A DNA stretch of 64,000 nucleotides from Cliona cf. orientalis (GCA_963930775.1 OZ005692.1:7240135-7304134); one strand, 5' to 3'. Shown: positions 1 through 10,937, numbered from the stretch's first letter. Notes: generated from the sequence alone by a model not told the origin. Made by a program: numbers and translations.

Positions 1-147
1 TGTGACAGCTACAGCGTAGGGGTCACGGACGTTGCCGGGCTCTCGGATACACATCAGATTTTCTCCAACTTCAGCCTCCCAAATGCTTTGATACTCGTGG
101 TAGCCACAGATCATCGCCTCCACAACACAGCTTCGTAGTTCAGACAT
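1..147 (-). CDS. HIRAN-like domain protein, first exon (partial)
   Basis: The 49-codon reading frame starts at an ATG at 147-145 and runs open off the left edge. The protein begins MSELRSCVVEAMICGYHEYQ and continues with a W-E-A-E-V-G-E-N-L-x-C segment and E-P-G-N-V-R-D-P-Y-A-V-A-V. This G-Y/F-H-x-Y ... G-E-x-L-x-C-x-R-E-P-x-N-x-x-D-P-Y-A-V-A-V pattern is what I associate with HIRAN domains, small DNA-end binding modules of SNF2-type helicases that also occur in many short uncharacterised invertebrate proteins. Function beyond the domain cannot be told from this fragment. It lies on the same strand as receptor gene A and about 1 kb downstream of it. Confidence 0.6.
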   Translation of the reverse strand, partial: MSELRSCVVEAMICGYHEYQSIWEAEVGENLMCIREPGNVRDPYAVAVT

Positions 148-345
148 AGTTAGCTCGTATTTAACACTATCTGCTATGATTTCCACGTACGTGTAAAAGA
201 GAAGGGGCGTGAGTTTTATTGCATCCAATTTGAGGGTGTGGCTTTGTCTTAGGGCTGATCCTCGAAAATTAAAATGCAAAAAAGTAAAAAATCCCACATC
301 CGCAAAAATTGCTACCCTCGAAAATTTCCCGCTATACCGTATGTA

Positions 346-800
346 CTAACTGGGTGATGTGTCAATCCCGGGATCTTCCTAGGTCCCTGGTACTCCCGGG
401 ATGCTAGGACAGAAGTACATGTATATATTAACTGGGTGATAGGTCAATCCCGAGACCTTCCTATGTCCCTGGTACTCCCGGGATGCTTGGACAGAAGTAC
501 ATGACATTGTATATATTAACTGGGTAATAGGTCAATCCCAGGATCTTCCTATGTCCCTGATACTCCCGGGATGCTTGGACAGAAGTATGCATGCATATAT
601 TAACTGGGTGATAGGTCAATCCCGGGATCTTCCTATGTCCCTGGTACTCCCGGGATGCTTAGATAGTGTACTACACTACTAACTAGGTGATAGGTCAATC
701 CTGGGATCTTTCTAGGTCGAGTACAAAAGTAGCTACTGGCTGGGTGATCATACCATATTAAACCAGAAGTCTCTTATATACTCCCGGGATACAAACATAG
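346..800. repeat. Minisatellite, about 85-bp units
   Basis: Five to six head-to-tail copies of a unit of about 83-86 bp, each with AACTGGGTGATAGGTCAATC, then GGGATCTTCCTATGTCCC, then TACTCCCGGGATGCTTGGAC and AGAAGTACATG. The first four units are very similar; the last two (from about 680) are diverged. The unit begins just after a half MITE end at about 312-345 (CTCGAAAATTTCCCGC). Confidence 0.9.
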
Positions 801-1162
801 TATTGGCTAAGTGAAAGTAGAGGAGTTGATAAAAAAGTGATACCCAGGATTTTATGGATGTATCTTGGTGTCTACGGACATGAATGGATACACCCTAAGG
901 TATATATATTATATTAGGGATAACAATTATTATTGAATGTCCACCTAAATGAGCTGATTTGGAAATTTGGCACTATAGCAAGGAATAAAATTTAATGCTA
1001 ATTGTCTTTGCTTCACTATAATTGTTGTTTTTGGCCATCATTCACACCCATAAATGGAATTAAGGTGCATACTGTACAGCTAACCAAGCCTCATCATGCA
1101 TACCTCTATTGTGTACATGTACAAGCAATACTACAGGATATGCAATCAGTCTCACAACCAGA

Positions 1163-3224
1163 CTACAGATATGTCTGTTGGCAAATAGGTGGTTTAGGTT
1201 ATAGGATACACATACACACACATAGTAAACATGATGTACCAATTGGAGTCTAGTTATCATGTACAAGTACATATAAGGACACCTACCTGATTCACTGGTG
1301 CATGATCATCAACTTGTTGTCCCTACAGCAATATCAAACACAAGCAGTAACTAGAGCTCGATGGAGCACATACCCCGAGCGCTGCATCTGTATCCTACAC
1401 ATGCAGAGAAGAGAGCTCCAGCAGCATGCACGAGTTAACCTATTGACGACCTTTACCTGCATAATATTCCACTAGGCTGTGCACATAAGCAGAAGGCACA
1501 TGGCCTGTATTATAGTTGACAACCATGGCTACGGTGGCCAATAAAAAGAAACTACTGCTTGTGAACCATGTCCATCGATTTGAAAGCATTTTTTACCAAT
1601 TTCGGTGCTTACGAGTTGCTCAGATGCCTAGATCTCCAAATCTGGCAATCATTAAGTTTTGTGGTGACGATGACGACAATAGACACAACCGATTATTTTA
1701 TCCCTTGCTGTGCATGTGCATAGGGTGGGGGGAATACTTTGACTCTCTCCAGCTGGTTCATATAAGGAAATGGCTACAAATGCATCCATGTTTGTAAGGC
1801 TTCATTGTTCCTTCACGTGGTCTACATGATATGCATTAGATACACAATGGAACAAAGCACATACAAGTACCTGACATTGTACATGTACAACATTGACGAA
1901 ATAGCTTGAGCATTGCACAATAGTCATTCACTACAGGATGCACAACATGAATAGTTACTGTATTGACAGTATGAACTATGGCCATGACCCATTACGGAAA
2001 CACTTTTAGTGCTTCAAGTGCCATACAACAGGTTGCACAATGAGGGGTGTGCATTGGCTCAATTAAAAAATCATTACCGAATAAGATCCCCATAATATAA
2101 GATGCAGCAATGTCTATACATGCACATACCATTACATCCAAAATATCATAGTTCTCTTCTGTGACTGGAGCCTTGGAAGCTGGCTTGCCTGTGTGATGAC
2201 CAGGGCCTTCAAGTACATCATAGGATGGCTGCTTCGTGTAATGACAAGGTCATTACAAGGCTTAGCGGTAGAATGGCATAGAGTTGACTCACCAGTTCAA
2301 TATTCTCTAATGCTTTTTTCTTTCCTTTTTCTTTCTTGACTAAGAACCCTTTGCTTTTGCTGACATTTTGCTGGATCGGATTGTGCTCTTTCACTTCTGA
2401 TTGTCTATTTTTCTTCTTACTTTTATCCGGAATCGCATACACAGGTGGTGAGGGGGTCCTAGTGCAATCAACATAATGTGTTGAGTCCACGTGTACATAA
2501 TGTTAATGATAATAATACTGTACCCTCGCAAAAGAGGGCCCACTACGGAATGTCGGCCCACCCCCACTTTGGGTTCAATTTCCTGCTAAGGTCTAGTGTT
2601 TACACGAATATGCGCCCATGTGTAGCTGCCCTTGAAAACGCAGCTCAAATGGCTGGTTTATCAGAACTGAACTTCGAATAATCTATGTAAGATCTATAAC
2701 TATAACCTGCTAAATAGCCATAAAACCAAGATAAAACTAAGCCTAGCTAGCTTTGTGCCACGTTTCAGCACAAATGAACAATCGTGCACAGCTAGTGATT
2801 GTAACCACACCCACTTAATACAGCGGCAGTCAATGACACACGGTGAAATATCGTAGCTGCCCTTGCTCTGGATTGGTAACCGTGTTTGAATAAGGCTGAA
2901 ATCAATAGTAGCCGCTGATACTATTCAAATTATGAAGATAGTGCAGGTAACTTACCTGGGCGCTCTTTCACGTCTAAAAAAAAATACTGATACCTCAAAT
3001 ATCGGCCCATCCCCCAATCTTGGTCTAATGTAAGGTGCACTGCCCATGGGCCCTCTTTCGCGAGGGTATGGTAATACCATAGTGTCCCAGGCAAGTGGCC
3101 ATGCACTCGCGGGTAAGCAGCCAGCCAAGTATGGTAAGTGCCCAAGCAATAATATTACTATTTTGCATGCAAACTTTGGAGCACTTGAGATATTGATAGC
3201 TATATATCAGAGGCGGCTGAGGGT

Positions 3225-3257
<33 letters not shown>

Positions 3258-6200
3258 CTAAGTTAGTCAAATAGACACCCACAAGCTTGATAATTGGTAT
3301 GTACATAGAACATACAATGTCACATTACATTAGTCGCCTTCCACTTTGGGGGGGGGGGGGGGGGGGGGGCGTTGCCCCCCTTGCCCCCCCTGTTCCGCCT
3401 CCCCTGTATATAGCCAATGGCTTTGCATGTTGACATACAGTTAGCTTACAGTGAACAGCTAAGATGTCACAGTAGAGTCTCAGAATTAGTGTAAGAAGCT
3501 TCAATAACATAATACTTCACAATAGAGCAACTGCTCTATATACATTAAAGAGTGTTAACTAACAGTAATCAAGATTGAGTTGCTATGGATATCACAATTG
3601 TACACTGACTCCGCTAACTCATTTGGTGTACAACTATGTATAGTACACTGGGTAAGCATCCATGCAGGGTACTAAAAGTGAGAGGAATGGTGGAGTGCCC
3701 ACGGGTGCTTACCCTGGACATTATGGTAATACCACATACTTGGTAGTGACATGACTCTGTTTACTCTTTCCACTCTCTTCATTCATTTGGCTATCACCAG
3801 ATTCACGACTGGAACCTATTAGTATTTGGATAATGGAAAAATAAATTGTGTACATGTACAATGTGTTTTCAAGTTAACCCCGCAGAAAGTATTGTTATTG
3901 GGCAGTATATATAGCTAAGTGCTATCACTGTCACGTGTACTTACATTTTGTCATCACAAACAAGAAAATTAGAGCACTAGCAATCCATGGTAGAGCCAAC
4001 ACAAGAGCAGCAATTAGCAGCGAAGTTTGCAGTGACCCACCTAGGATATAATTAGACAAAGTATGTATACTCTTAGTTATTCATTACAAAAAACTATTAT
4101 TGGAACTCACTGTTTGGACTGCCTGGAATAGCACCAGCACTGATCCAGAGTGATAGTACAACCAGCAGGAAAAGACATTCAATAACGAATAAGACAACAT
4201 AAATGATCTTTGAGGGCAATGGAAGGATGTGAAAGTTAAATAGGCTTCTATCCTTCACAGATATTTCCTTTTTGAAAGTAACAGCAGCAAACACAGTCAG
4301 GAAAAGTGAGAATATCCATAATAATATGCTGACCACCAACATGGCAATATTTCCACCATTTGGTCCTATAGAAAGTAGGAAAAAAGGCAGTATATACTGC
4401 AAGAGAGTATACCCAGTTTTTTCATCACTCACTGCAATCTGGCACCTCTCCATCCCAGTTTCCATCACCCATACATGTTCGACTGCTACCTCCAGACAAG
4501 GCATACCACTTATCACACTGGTAGTTGGTCAGAGCACCTCTCCTTTGTCCATCATAGCAGCCCAAGCCGTGAGGAATAGAGACACTCCCCATACTATCCG
4601 AACTGCACCTGCTATCAGTTGGGCCATCAGTAGTAGTGCCTAGTGCAGCTCGGGGACAAGCTGTAAACATGGTGACAAAATATGTGAACATGACCCACAT
4701 ATGTATCCATTCATTACTTACAAATGCATACCTGTGTTGAAGGTATCTTGAATCACAGCAATAGGATTTCCACTTGTACTAGCTGTGGCACGGTAGCAGT
4801 AGGTCAGTTCTGTCAAACTGGGAAGTAGTGTAGGAGTTTCAGTGGCTGGAAAGCAAGTAAGGTTCTGACAAGAGTCTCCTGCACTGTAGCAAAATTCACA
4901 TTCTTCCGCTGATAGCAGAACACAGGCTACAGTCTGATTCCCAGTGTTGGTCGTATCGAGCGTTAATGAAAATATCTGATTTCTGATATCTGTATTGACA
5001 TACCATACACTATTAACTATACAAACATGAGGTACACATATTATATAGTAGATCTAGACATTTTGCTCGGAAATTTCGTATTACGTTGAAACGTACGTTC
5101 TTATGGGAACAAGGCATGTTAATATTAAATAGTGTGCATGTGTTTTCTTAAGATTAATTTTCGTAGCTGCCATGGAGTACGAAAGTATTTTTACACAAAA
5201 ATTCCAGATTTACAGTATTAAGCATGTATTAAAACGATTATACTATGAAAAAATTTCAATTTGTACCTATCTCTGTTTGTGGAGTACATATCTCTCCCAT
5301 TCCAATAACATTAACAGCTAACACACTTGCAGAAAGAGGTGAGTTGAAGACACTCAACGATTGGACAGAGTAGTTACAGGCGCTAGTAGGACAAGCAATG
5401 CTAGCAGGGATGATCATAGGGTCCATCGTACCCACTGCTATGGAATAGTCCGTCACATCCTGGCTGACTCCACGCAGAAACTCGGGAGGATTCTGGACAA
5501 GGGAAAGAGGGAATACATAGAATGAGGAAACATATGGACGCTGCTGTATGTACTACAATAATATGCCAAGTTTGTTTCAAAACAGAAGGTTACCCTTGCT
5601 TTTGAGTATACTCCACTGTGGGGGCTAACTTTATCTGTATTTTGACCAAACATGATAGCACTATCTAGGCCACCTGGCTATAGTCCCTGACTTTTATCCT
5701 GCCTGCTTGCTGGTACAAGGATAAAGTAATCTGCTGCTTTGAAATTGACATCCACACAAAACTGCCAGATCTTGAGATTGTGGTGCCTCAGTGAATGGAA
5801 TCCAGTTTGTAGCATACTGTAATTTCATTGTAGACTAGTGTACGTAGGATATGTCTAGGGAGCTAATTTAATCAGAGGAAAGCGAAAACCATGTGCCTAC
5901 CACTATATGAATGTTATTATAACATTAGTGGAATTCATAGTGACTTACAGTATATTCTTTAGAGAAGCGGGACCTTTAGGGGCTTACGTTAACAATGGTC
6001 CAGGTTAGATTAACAGTAATAAGATTCCCAGCTGAAGAGTAAACAGGTAGAACATTGCATTCTGAGGATCTGGATGGAACTGCATGTAGGGAGAATGTAG
6101 TCACATGTTGATCAACTTGACCTTAAACTGGGTGTGAATACCTTGAGGGCTGGCTATAACCTCAACAGATGTCCCCATTTGATCACCACAGTTGATAGCA

Positions 6201-6851
6201 GTAATTGTGATGGTAGTATCCTCCCCTATCCCAAGCCCAGTACACATGCATGGACCACTAGGATCACAAGATGATGGACAGGAGGCAGCTGATCCTCCAC
6301 TGGCCACAACTCTGTAGGAGCTCACATCGTGAAGTAAATTGAAAGCCGAATCCCAGGTGATGGATATATCTACTGTTTCACCATTACTCTCAATGGATAC
6401 TGAAAAGTTTGTAGTCACAGCAGGTGGGGGACCTGTGAAGAAACTATGGATGTAGTACTGCACTGGAATAGTTAATGATACGAATTGTATTTACCTCTCA
6501 ATCTAAAAGTTAGTGTTACCATACTGTTCGTATTAATTGTTATAGCACACGTTATTCTATCACCACTGACAAAATTTGAAAGATTGCCCACTAATCTTGA
6601 GGTCATGTTAACCACGTCATTTCTCCTTGTAATAGAGTCAAGAGAGAGTGTAAATGGATTTGTTTGTTGAACAGTATCTTCATTGGGAATACCAGTGAAG
6701 GCAGAACCAACAATTTCTCCATTTCGCTGCCACTGCAAGAAGTTCACATCCACCCCGGAGCACTTGAATTCCACAGGGTATATGTTGGGACAAGTCGCTC
6801 CACCATTTAGATTAGGAGTGATAAGATTCAGTGTGACAGATGGTGTTTGAC
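1163..6851 (-). CDS. Receptor gene A: Ig/FN3/Cys-rich/Sushi ectodomain, three-pass membrane anchor, Tyr-motif tail (5' end not found)
   Basis: Spliced minus-strand gene. Exons deduced from frames and AG/GT borders, 5' to 3': 6851-6495, 6432-6142, 6079-5988, 5492-5267, 4989-4732, 4660-4433, 4365-4111, 4040-3945, 3815-3740, 2458-2293, 2228-2130, 1322-1287, and possibly a tiny last exon 1174-1163 ending TYL-stop. All exon lengths and phases fit (mostly phase 1), giving more than 700 residues. Order: Ig-like, FN3, FN3 split in two exons, six-Cys domain, Sushi/CCP, TM1-TM2, TM3, basic linker, then YDVL and YDIL motifs. Three helices put the tail in the cytoplasm if the Ig side is outside. No signal-peptide exon was found upstream of 6851, where mobile elements begin, so the gene may be 5'-truncated. 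Ligand unknown; a cell-surface recognition or signalling receptor is inferred. Confidence 0.7.
1287..3815 (-). CDS. Gene A exons: cytoplasmic tail with tyrosine motifs (3815-3740, 2458-2293, 2228-2130, 1322-1287)
   Basis: The first exon is polar (RESGDSQMNEESGKSK). The second has P-P-V-Y-A-I-P followed by a Lys-rich stretch ending KKKALENIEL. The third has PSYDVLEGPGHH and ENYDILDV; the fourth is GQQVDDHAPVNQ. The phase 2 donor after ACCAA joins cleanly to the G that starts the 2458 exon, restoring Lys. The two YDxL motifs are 20 residues apart, too far for a classical ITAM, so they would act as separate SH2 or adaptor docking sites (inference). A last mini-exon at 1174-1163 is tentative. Confidence 0.65.
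1310..1800. repeat. Dispersed repeat shared with 54.4 and 56.4 kb
   Basis: GCTGCATCTGTATCCTACAC and TATTGACGACCTTTACCT (1380-1460) recur at 54470-54545. The block AGATGCCTAGATCTCCAAAT CTGGCAATC with a GACGATGACGACAATAGACA tract (1620-1690) recurs inverted at 56440-56530. The ORF at 1516-1797 lies entirely in this repeat. Confidence 0.65.
2515..3070. repeat. Inverted pair of a short repeat in gene A intron
   Basis: TACCCTCGCAAAAGAGGGCC then TCGGCCCACCCCCA at about 2520-2566 recurs inverted at about 2999-3067 (TACCCTCGCGAAAGAGGGCC, TGGGGGATGGGCCGA on the minus strand). The ends are not resolved. Confidence 0.5.
3190..3420. repeat. Poly-G runs in a MITE-like element inside gene A intron
   Basis: G run of 33 at 3225-3257 and of 22 at 3348-3369, followed by C-rich GTTGCCCCCCTTGCC. 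The outer ends CAGAGGCGGC and TTCCGCCTCCCCTG look like degenerate inverted termini. Lies in the long intron between the 3815-3740 and 2458-2293 exons. Confidence 0.6.
3945..4365 (-). CDS. Gene A exons: three transmembrane helices (4365-4111, 4040-3945)
   Basis: Exon 4365-4111 (255 bp) codes for two long hydrophobic segments: NIAMLVVSILLWIFSLFLTV onward, and from IIYVVLFVIECLFLLVVLSL onward. They are joined by a charged loop (FKKEISVKDRS). Exon 4040-3945 (96 bp) codes for the third: SLLIAALVLALPWIASALIF. All are phase 1. A three-pass anchor behind an Ig/FN3/Sushi ectodomain is unusual, since most such receptors have one helix. With an outside N-terminus it places the Tyr-motif tail inside. Confidence 0.8.
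4433..4660 (-). CDS. Gene A exon: Sushi (CCP/SCR) domain
   Basis: 228 bp, phase 1 to 1, acceptor TTTACAG, donor GTGAGT. The end reads Y-Q-C-D-K-W-Y-A-L-S-G-G-S-S-R-T-C then G-N-W-D-G-E-V-P-D-C, the standard Sushi signature (YxC, LxGxxxxxC, GxWxGxxPxC), with two more cysteines than the minimum. Sushi domains are extracellular binding modules. The copy at 45528-45755 has the same length. Confidence 0.9.
4732..4989 (-). CDS. Gene A exon: six-cysteine domain, FN3-like
   Basis: 258 bp, phase 1 to 1, donor GTATGC. Cysteines in ACVLL, EECEFC, DSCQ, LTCF and TYCYR; the end (T-Y-C-Y-R-A-T-A-S) resembles the last strands of an FN3 domain. No counterpart exon was found in gene B or copy C. The family is not certain. 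Confidence 0.6.
5267..6079 (-). CDS. Gene A exons: second FN3 domain split by an intron (6079-5988 and 5492-5267)
   Basis: First half 92 bp (phase 1 to 0), with S-S-A-G-N-L-I-T-V-N-L-T-W-T-I-V-N and donor GTAAGC. Second half 226 bp (phase 0 to 1), with D-Y-S-I-A-V-G ... Y-S-V-Q-S-L-S ... A-V-N-V-I-G-M-G. Together they form one FN3 fold with Trp in strand B and the usual small residues in the last strand. The split is at the same codon in gene B. Confidence 0.75.
6142..6432 (-). CDS. Gene A exon: fibronectin type III domain
   Basis: 291 bp, phase 1 to 1, acceptor TTCACAG, donor GTATTC. Contains V-D-I-S-I-T-W-D and S-S-Y-R-V-V-A-S with a Cys-rich insert (SCPSSCDPSGPCMCTG), then an I-T-A-I-N-C-G-D segment. 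The Trp in strand B and Tyr in strand C are FN3 hallmarks. The gene B counterpart is 53657-53944, nearly identical. Confidence 0.8.
6495..6851 (-). CDS. Gene A exon: Ig-like domain
   Basis: 357 bp, phase 1 to 1, acceptor CTATAG, donor GTAAAT. Shows C-P-N-I-Y-P-V-E-F-K-C then L-Q-W-Q-R-N-G and a late D-R-I-T-C, the Cys...Trp...Cys layout of an Ig fold. Closely related to the gene B exon 54048-54413 (shared LQWQRNG, NMTSRLV, SGDRI). Confidence 0.75.
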
Positions 6852-7633
6852 CTATAGAAGGAGTACCGTGGAAGTGCGAGTATCTACTAATCGTAAGTTA
6901 CCAGTTTTTCCTTATGTTGATGGATTTGCAGACATAAATGTGAACCAATATTATATAATTGTGATATGGACTCGATTACACAGTTAAAACCAGTTCAGTC
7001 ATAATACTGTGATACATTGCCTGAAAATCTGTAAACCACATCATGCATGGAATAGCTATACATATTAAAATTTATAAGAGGGGTTATTTGCGAAGAGCAC
7101 GCTGTGATCTGTTGATTGAAATCTGCAAACTCGAAACCGAACCCCTAAGTAAGCTTGTTCAATTGGGTCGATCGTTTGCATTTCTTAGAGAAGGAGCCTG
7201 GCTGGGTACGAGGCTACTACAAGGTATCATTACTTTACCTTTGATTAGCAGTGGCATCATAAATGTTGCGAAGATTAATTCAAGCCTCATACTTCTGATA
7301 TACTTGTCACTATACTCTTCTCTGTGCCTTCAAAAATTGATTAGGCATGTTGTCTTCGTGTCTTGCAAAGTTGAACCCTGCTCTGGACCGGAAATAAAAT
7401 ACATGGGTGTTCCGCCGGAAACATCCACTATCGTGGTTATGACTCAATCACGCGCGCGTGCCGTCCTTATTCGATATTCGAAATCGTTATGTACAGACAT
7501 CCTAATTAGATTATTGGCGCGTGATTATGACGCATTCACGCGCGTGTATACGAAGGGGCTGGGGGGTTGGGGATGGGTTGCCAATGGTTAGCAGAGTTAG
7601 TCTCTAGGATTTGTCTATGAAAGGGGGGAAATA

Positions 7634-7760
7634 ATGATTGGCAGCAGCAACAACAGCGGTGGTGTAGTGGTTGGGGCTCTTGTGTGTGGAACAGAATGTA
7701 GTGGGTTCGAATCTCGCTTTAGGCCATATAAAATACTTTACTTGATTCTCATCCACCTTT
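7634..7760 (+). repeat. SINE family 1, tRNA-like copy
   Basis: Pol III style A box TGGTGTAGTGGTTGG (7660-7674) and B box GGGTTCGAATCTC (7703-7715) about 30 bp apart. It sits inside a longer repeat that also begins with a G-rich TTGGGGATGGGTTGCCAATG block (about 7568). The acceptor stem is not conserved, so this is a tRNA-derived SINE rather than a tRNA gene. Confidence 0.7.
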
Positions 7761-7841
7761 TTCCAAAAAACAGGGGCGGGAGGAGGCATTTTATTTTTTT
7801 TTACTCGTCAGGACACTAGAAAGAGCAGTATCTGGAGCATA

Positions 7842-8048
7842 CCGTACAGCGGGAAACTTTCGAGGGAGAAAACTTTCACGAATTTCGCGATTTTTCAGCC
7901 ATCCGCGAAAGTTTTCTCCACGAAATTCTAGGCATGCCACACCCATTATCCGATCAGTTTTTGCATTCCGCGAAAGTTTTCTCCGCGAAATGCTCCTTTC
8001 CTACGGATCCGCGAAAGTTTTCTCCCTCGAAAATTTCCCGCTATACGG
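7842..8048. mobile_element. MITE, CCGTATAGCGGGAAA family, full copy
   Basis: About 207 bp with near-perfect inverted ends (CCGTACAGCGGGAAACTTTC and GAAAATTTCCCGCTATACGG), flanked by TA on both sides, as for Tc1/mariner-type TA insertion. The interior is built from repeated TTCGCGGAGAAAACTTTCGC-like blocks. Non-coding. Confidence 0.85.
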
Positions 8049-8269
8049 TATTCTCGAGGTATTTGGTAAAGGGTCGCTACTGCGCACGCGCGATAGCAAT
8101 AAAAGTCATAGAGGCGGCCTGTAAAATTTGGGACGGGCGGGGATGAGAATCAAGCAAGTTATTTTATATGGCCTTATGCTTATTTTTTTTTCTTTTCACT
8201 TGTTGAAATTTTTCTAGGATGTCTGTACATAACGGGATCCGTACTTTAATATAATTTACGATGCGCGGT

Positions 8270-8445
8270 ATGGTATGGATGGGAGGGGTTGGGGATGGGT
8301 TACCAATGGTAGCAGGCCTAGGGTTAGTCTCTATGAAAGGGGTATAAAAATAATGATTGACAACAGCGGTGGTGTAATGGTTGGGGCTCTCAGTGTGTGC
8401 TGAACAGAATGTAGCGGGTTCAAATCTCGCTTTATGCTTTGATTT
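8270..8445 (+). repeat. SINE family 1, tRNA-like copy
   Basis: Same organisation as the 7.6-kb copy: GGGGATGGGTTACCAATGG, TCTCTATGAAAGGGG, A box TGGTGTAATGGTTGG, B box GGGTTCAAATCTC. It also shares ATGTCTGTACATAACG on its left. Confidence 0.7.
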
Positions 8446-8520
8446 TTTTTCCACTTCTCGTAGGATCTCTGTACATAACGAACGGATATGATAGGAACTC
8501 TTGGCCATAAGTTGGCTTCT

Positions 8521-9365
8521 TGTACAGTGGAACCCCTCTAAAGCGGACACCATTGGGACCTAGTCTCGTGCCCAGCCCCTTCATGCACGCGTGAGAAAGG
8601 GTCTGGTCCGGCTGGAATGCAATAATTGGCTATTCTGGTGTGCATAAAATAGAAACTAACTACTACTTCCGCGATCCGTACCGTACCGTACAGACCGAGC
8701 GCAAGCGCGTGCGTATGGACCACGCATAATAACTAGACGATGTTTGAACATCAATGGGGCGAGCCTCCGCTAATCCAACACAAGTACATGTAGTCTACAA
8801 ATGATTTGGTATACAGATCGGAATTTATGATTGACGTGAGGGAGTGGAAACTATGGCTACTAAGAACGTGTCTCTAGCTACTTGGCTAGTGGCCTCATAT
8901 ATAGCGGTGATCATTTTGCTAGCAACAGTCACTTGTTTTTAGGGCCTTGAATTTCGAGTCTCACATGGACCCTCTACACTCAATATGTTTCGCTCTGCCT
9001 GACATAATTTTTCTCTGTAGCCATGCTCCTCTCAGTCTGAGTCTCTGCAGCTCTCCTTTTGAAATTTCTGATATATATTTCTGCGTTTTCTCAATCTTTC
9101 TTCTCTTTTAGTCCCTCGATGTCACAGATAGGGTCTCCACACCAAAACATTGATCTTGGCCAATACAATTGAGCCTCTGATATCGGACCCTCCGAGAAGC
9201 GGATAACCTCTCTATAGCGGACAAGTGCCGTGTTACCGATTGAATTTAGCATAGTTATAGTACATTAGCAACCTCCGAGAAGCAGACGCTTCTCGATTCC
9301 GGATAGCGGACAAGATCCAAGCTCCCAACGTGACTTTTCAATGCAAAACTGCCTCTAAATAGCGG
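8521..9365. repeat. Pogo/Tigger-like terminus and CTAAAGCGGACA motif region
   Basis: TACAGTGGAACCCCTCTAAAGCGG at 8523-8546 (cut here: TACAGTGGAACC ends) resembles pogo/Tigger ends. Related blocks CTATAGCGGACAA and CTAAATAGCGGACAT recur at about 9212-9365. No transposase is visible; the 8737-9150 Helitron-like fragment lies between. Confidence 0.4.
8737..9150 (-). mobile_element. Helitron-like element fragment (inverted 3' end)
   Basis: Begins with ACTAGACGATGTTTGAACAT, the complement of the 3' hairpin and CTAG end of the 18.6- and 19.3-kb elements, then GGGGCGAGCCTCCGC. The body (ACTTGGCTAGTGGCCTCATA, AGGGCCTTGAATTTCGAGTC) is shared with 15780-15990. Confidence 0.6.
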
Positions 9366-9813
9366 ACATCCGGAAACCACGCCCTTAAATTAACGATGCC
9401 ACGCCCACCTTTGTCGCAATCTAGGCGGTCGCGATATTATGCCGCATGCGCGATAATAATAGCCAGTACTTCAGAAACAAAAAAATTCAGCCTGTGCCAA
9501 GGGTGTAGCCAGAAATTTTAAATTTTTTTATACTGAGGCAGGTAATAAAGATTGCGCGCAAAGCGCGCGCGAATTTTTAGCCACGCCCCCTTAGTGGACA
9601 AACCACGCCCATTTTCGGGTGTCTACCGCGATCGTAACAACGTAGAAAGTCTTCTCGAGTCTAGAACGGTGCGCAAAGCCGTTTTATCGATGTTACTTAC
9701 ATCATCTCAGAGAGAGACATCCGTCTTGCTCTCTTAGAGATGGAGCTATACAGTGAAAGTTCGAGTGCTTAGTCAGCAAACAAACTTGTCATGGCATGCA
9801 CGCGGCTCGGTAA

Positions 9814-10103
9814 TGCACCTATCAATGTAATGCCCCACTACCCCCCTCCCAGGCACCATAGGGGCAAGGTGGGGATTTGACTAATAAATTCGTCAACTTC
9901 CCGTAAGGTGGGGCCAGCCTCATCTGTCAAATCCCCACTCTATCCCCCTTCCAGGGTGGGGAAACAATAGGGGATTTGACAAATATCGAATACATGCATG
10001 TCAAATGCCCCTGTCTGGGGCTTGGTTTTCTATGTCAATCCCCCTGTGTTGCCCCCTATAGCGCCCGGGAGGGGGGTAGTGGGGCATTATATTGATAGGT
10101 GCA
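9814..10103. mobile_element. MITE, TGCACCTATCAATG family, TAA target duplication
   Basis: 290 bp. Left end TGCACCTATCAATGTAATGC, right end GGGGCATTATATTGATAGGT then GCA. TAA lies directly outside each end (9811-9813 and 10104-10106), fitting PIF/Harbinger-type 3-bp duplication. The interior is rich in CCCCAC and GTGGGG. Confidence 0.85.
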
Positions 10104-10510
10104 TAAGTGTTATTGTGTATTTAACATTATAGCTAGTAGCTATTTTCAAGCTGGTCAGTGGCATCTGAAACTGTGATACGTAGATATTTTTTACTCCTTT
10201 CTCTGTAAGTGACGATACATGTGCAGACTGATTAAATTCTAGATTGCCTTATTTAACATACTAACGTGATGGCTGAAATCATACTCAAGATATAGCTAGC
10301 TACAACACAGGTACACATTCATCACGCTAATGCTCAGTTCCTCCAGATTATATGTATCTTGGTAGCTATGTCTCCTAATGATTATTTCTTCCTGACAAGG
10401 AGCTAGTGTATTAGCTAATAATGTTGAGTGTCAATTAAGGTATGTATGAAGTTAGTACAAGTTTCCTATCTGCCTTTGGGTTCATTTGCCAAGCATAGGA
10501 CAACTAGTGG

Positions 10511-10937
10511 CATGGCACAGGGCCGGGGGAGCCGCTCCGGCTGCTCAGGCCATGGCCTGAGCAATATTTGGTCTGATTTTTGTACTCGTATAGCGGCTAT
10601 GCGCTTGTTGGGCGTTCCTGCAACGCTGAAACTATGAACCACGCCTACCGTGTGTTCTTCGCAAGCGCTTAAGCGCACGCTCGAGCAACCACATGCACGT
10701 GCAGCTATTCAGCTGTACAGTCCTGGTCTTTAGTGATCTTAGAGACCAGGCATCATTCATGAACTGAGAGTGAATTATATTATTGCTGAAAGTGTCCATC
10801 TCAGAAATATTATTCGGGGGAAAGGAGATGCTAAGCCCCAACCTCCCCCCTCCACCCCTTGCACATTAATATGCTGCCACTTTCACTTGACTTTCGCCTC
10901 ACCATAATTTTCTACCTTCCCCCGGCCCTGTGGCAGA
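10511..10937. mobile_element. MITE with CACAGGGCCGGGGGA ends
   Basis: GGCACAGGGCCGGGGGA at 10514-10530 pairs with TCCCCCGGCCCTGTGGC at about 10918-10935. About 420 bp; no coding potential recognised inside. Target duplication not resolved. Confidence 0.6.

Noticed and set aside
7043..7591. 182-codon plus-strand ORF
   Set aside because: No known motif, no splice context, and its right half overlaps the dispersed SINE-containing repeat (palindromic CACGCGCGCGTG words). Treated as chance.
7634..7760. tRNA gene
   Set aside because: A and B boxes are present, but the acceptor stem and cloverleaf do not close, and the unit recurs with other repeat sequence attached; called a SINE.
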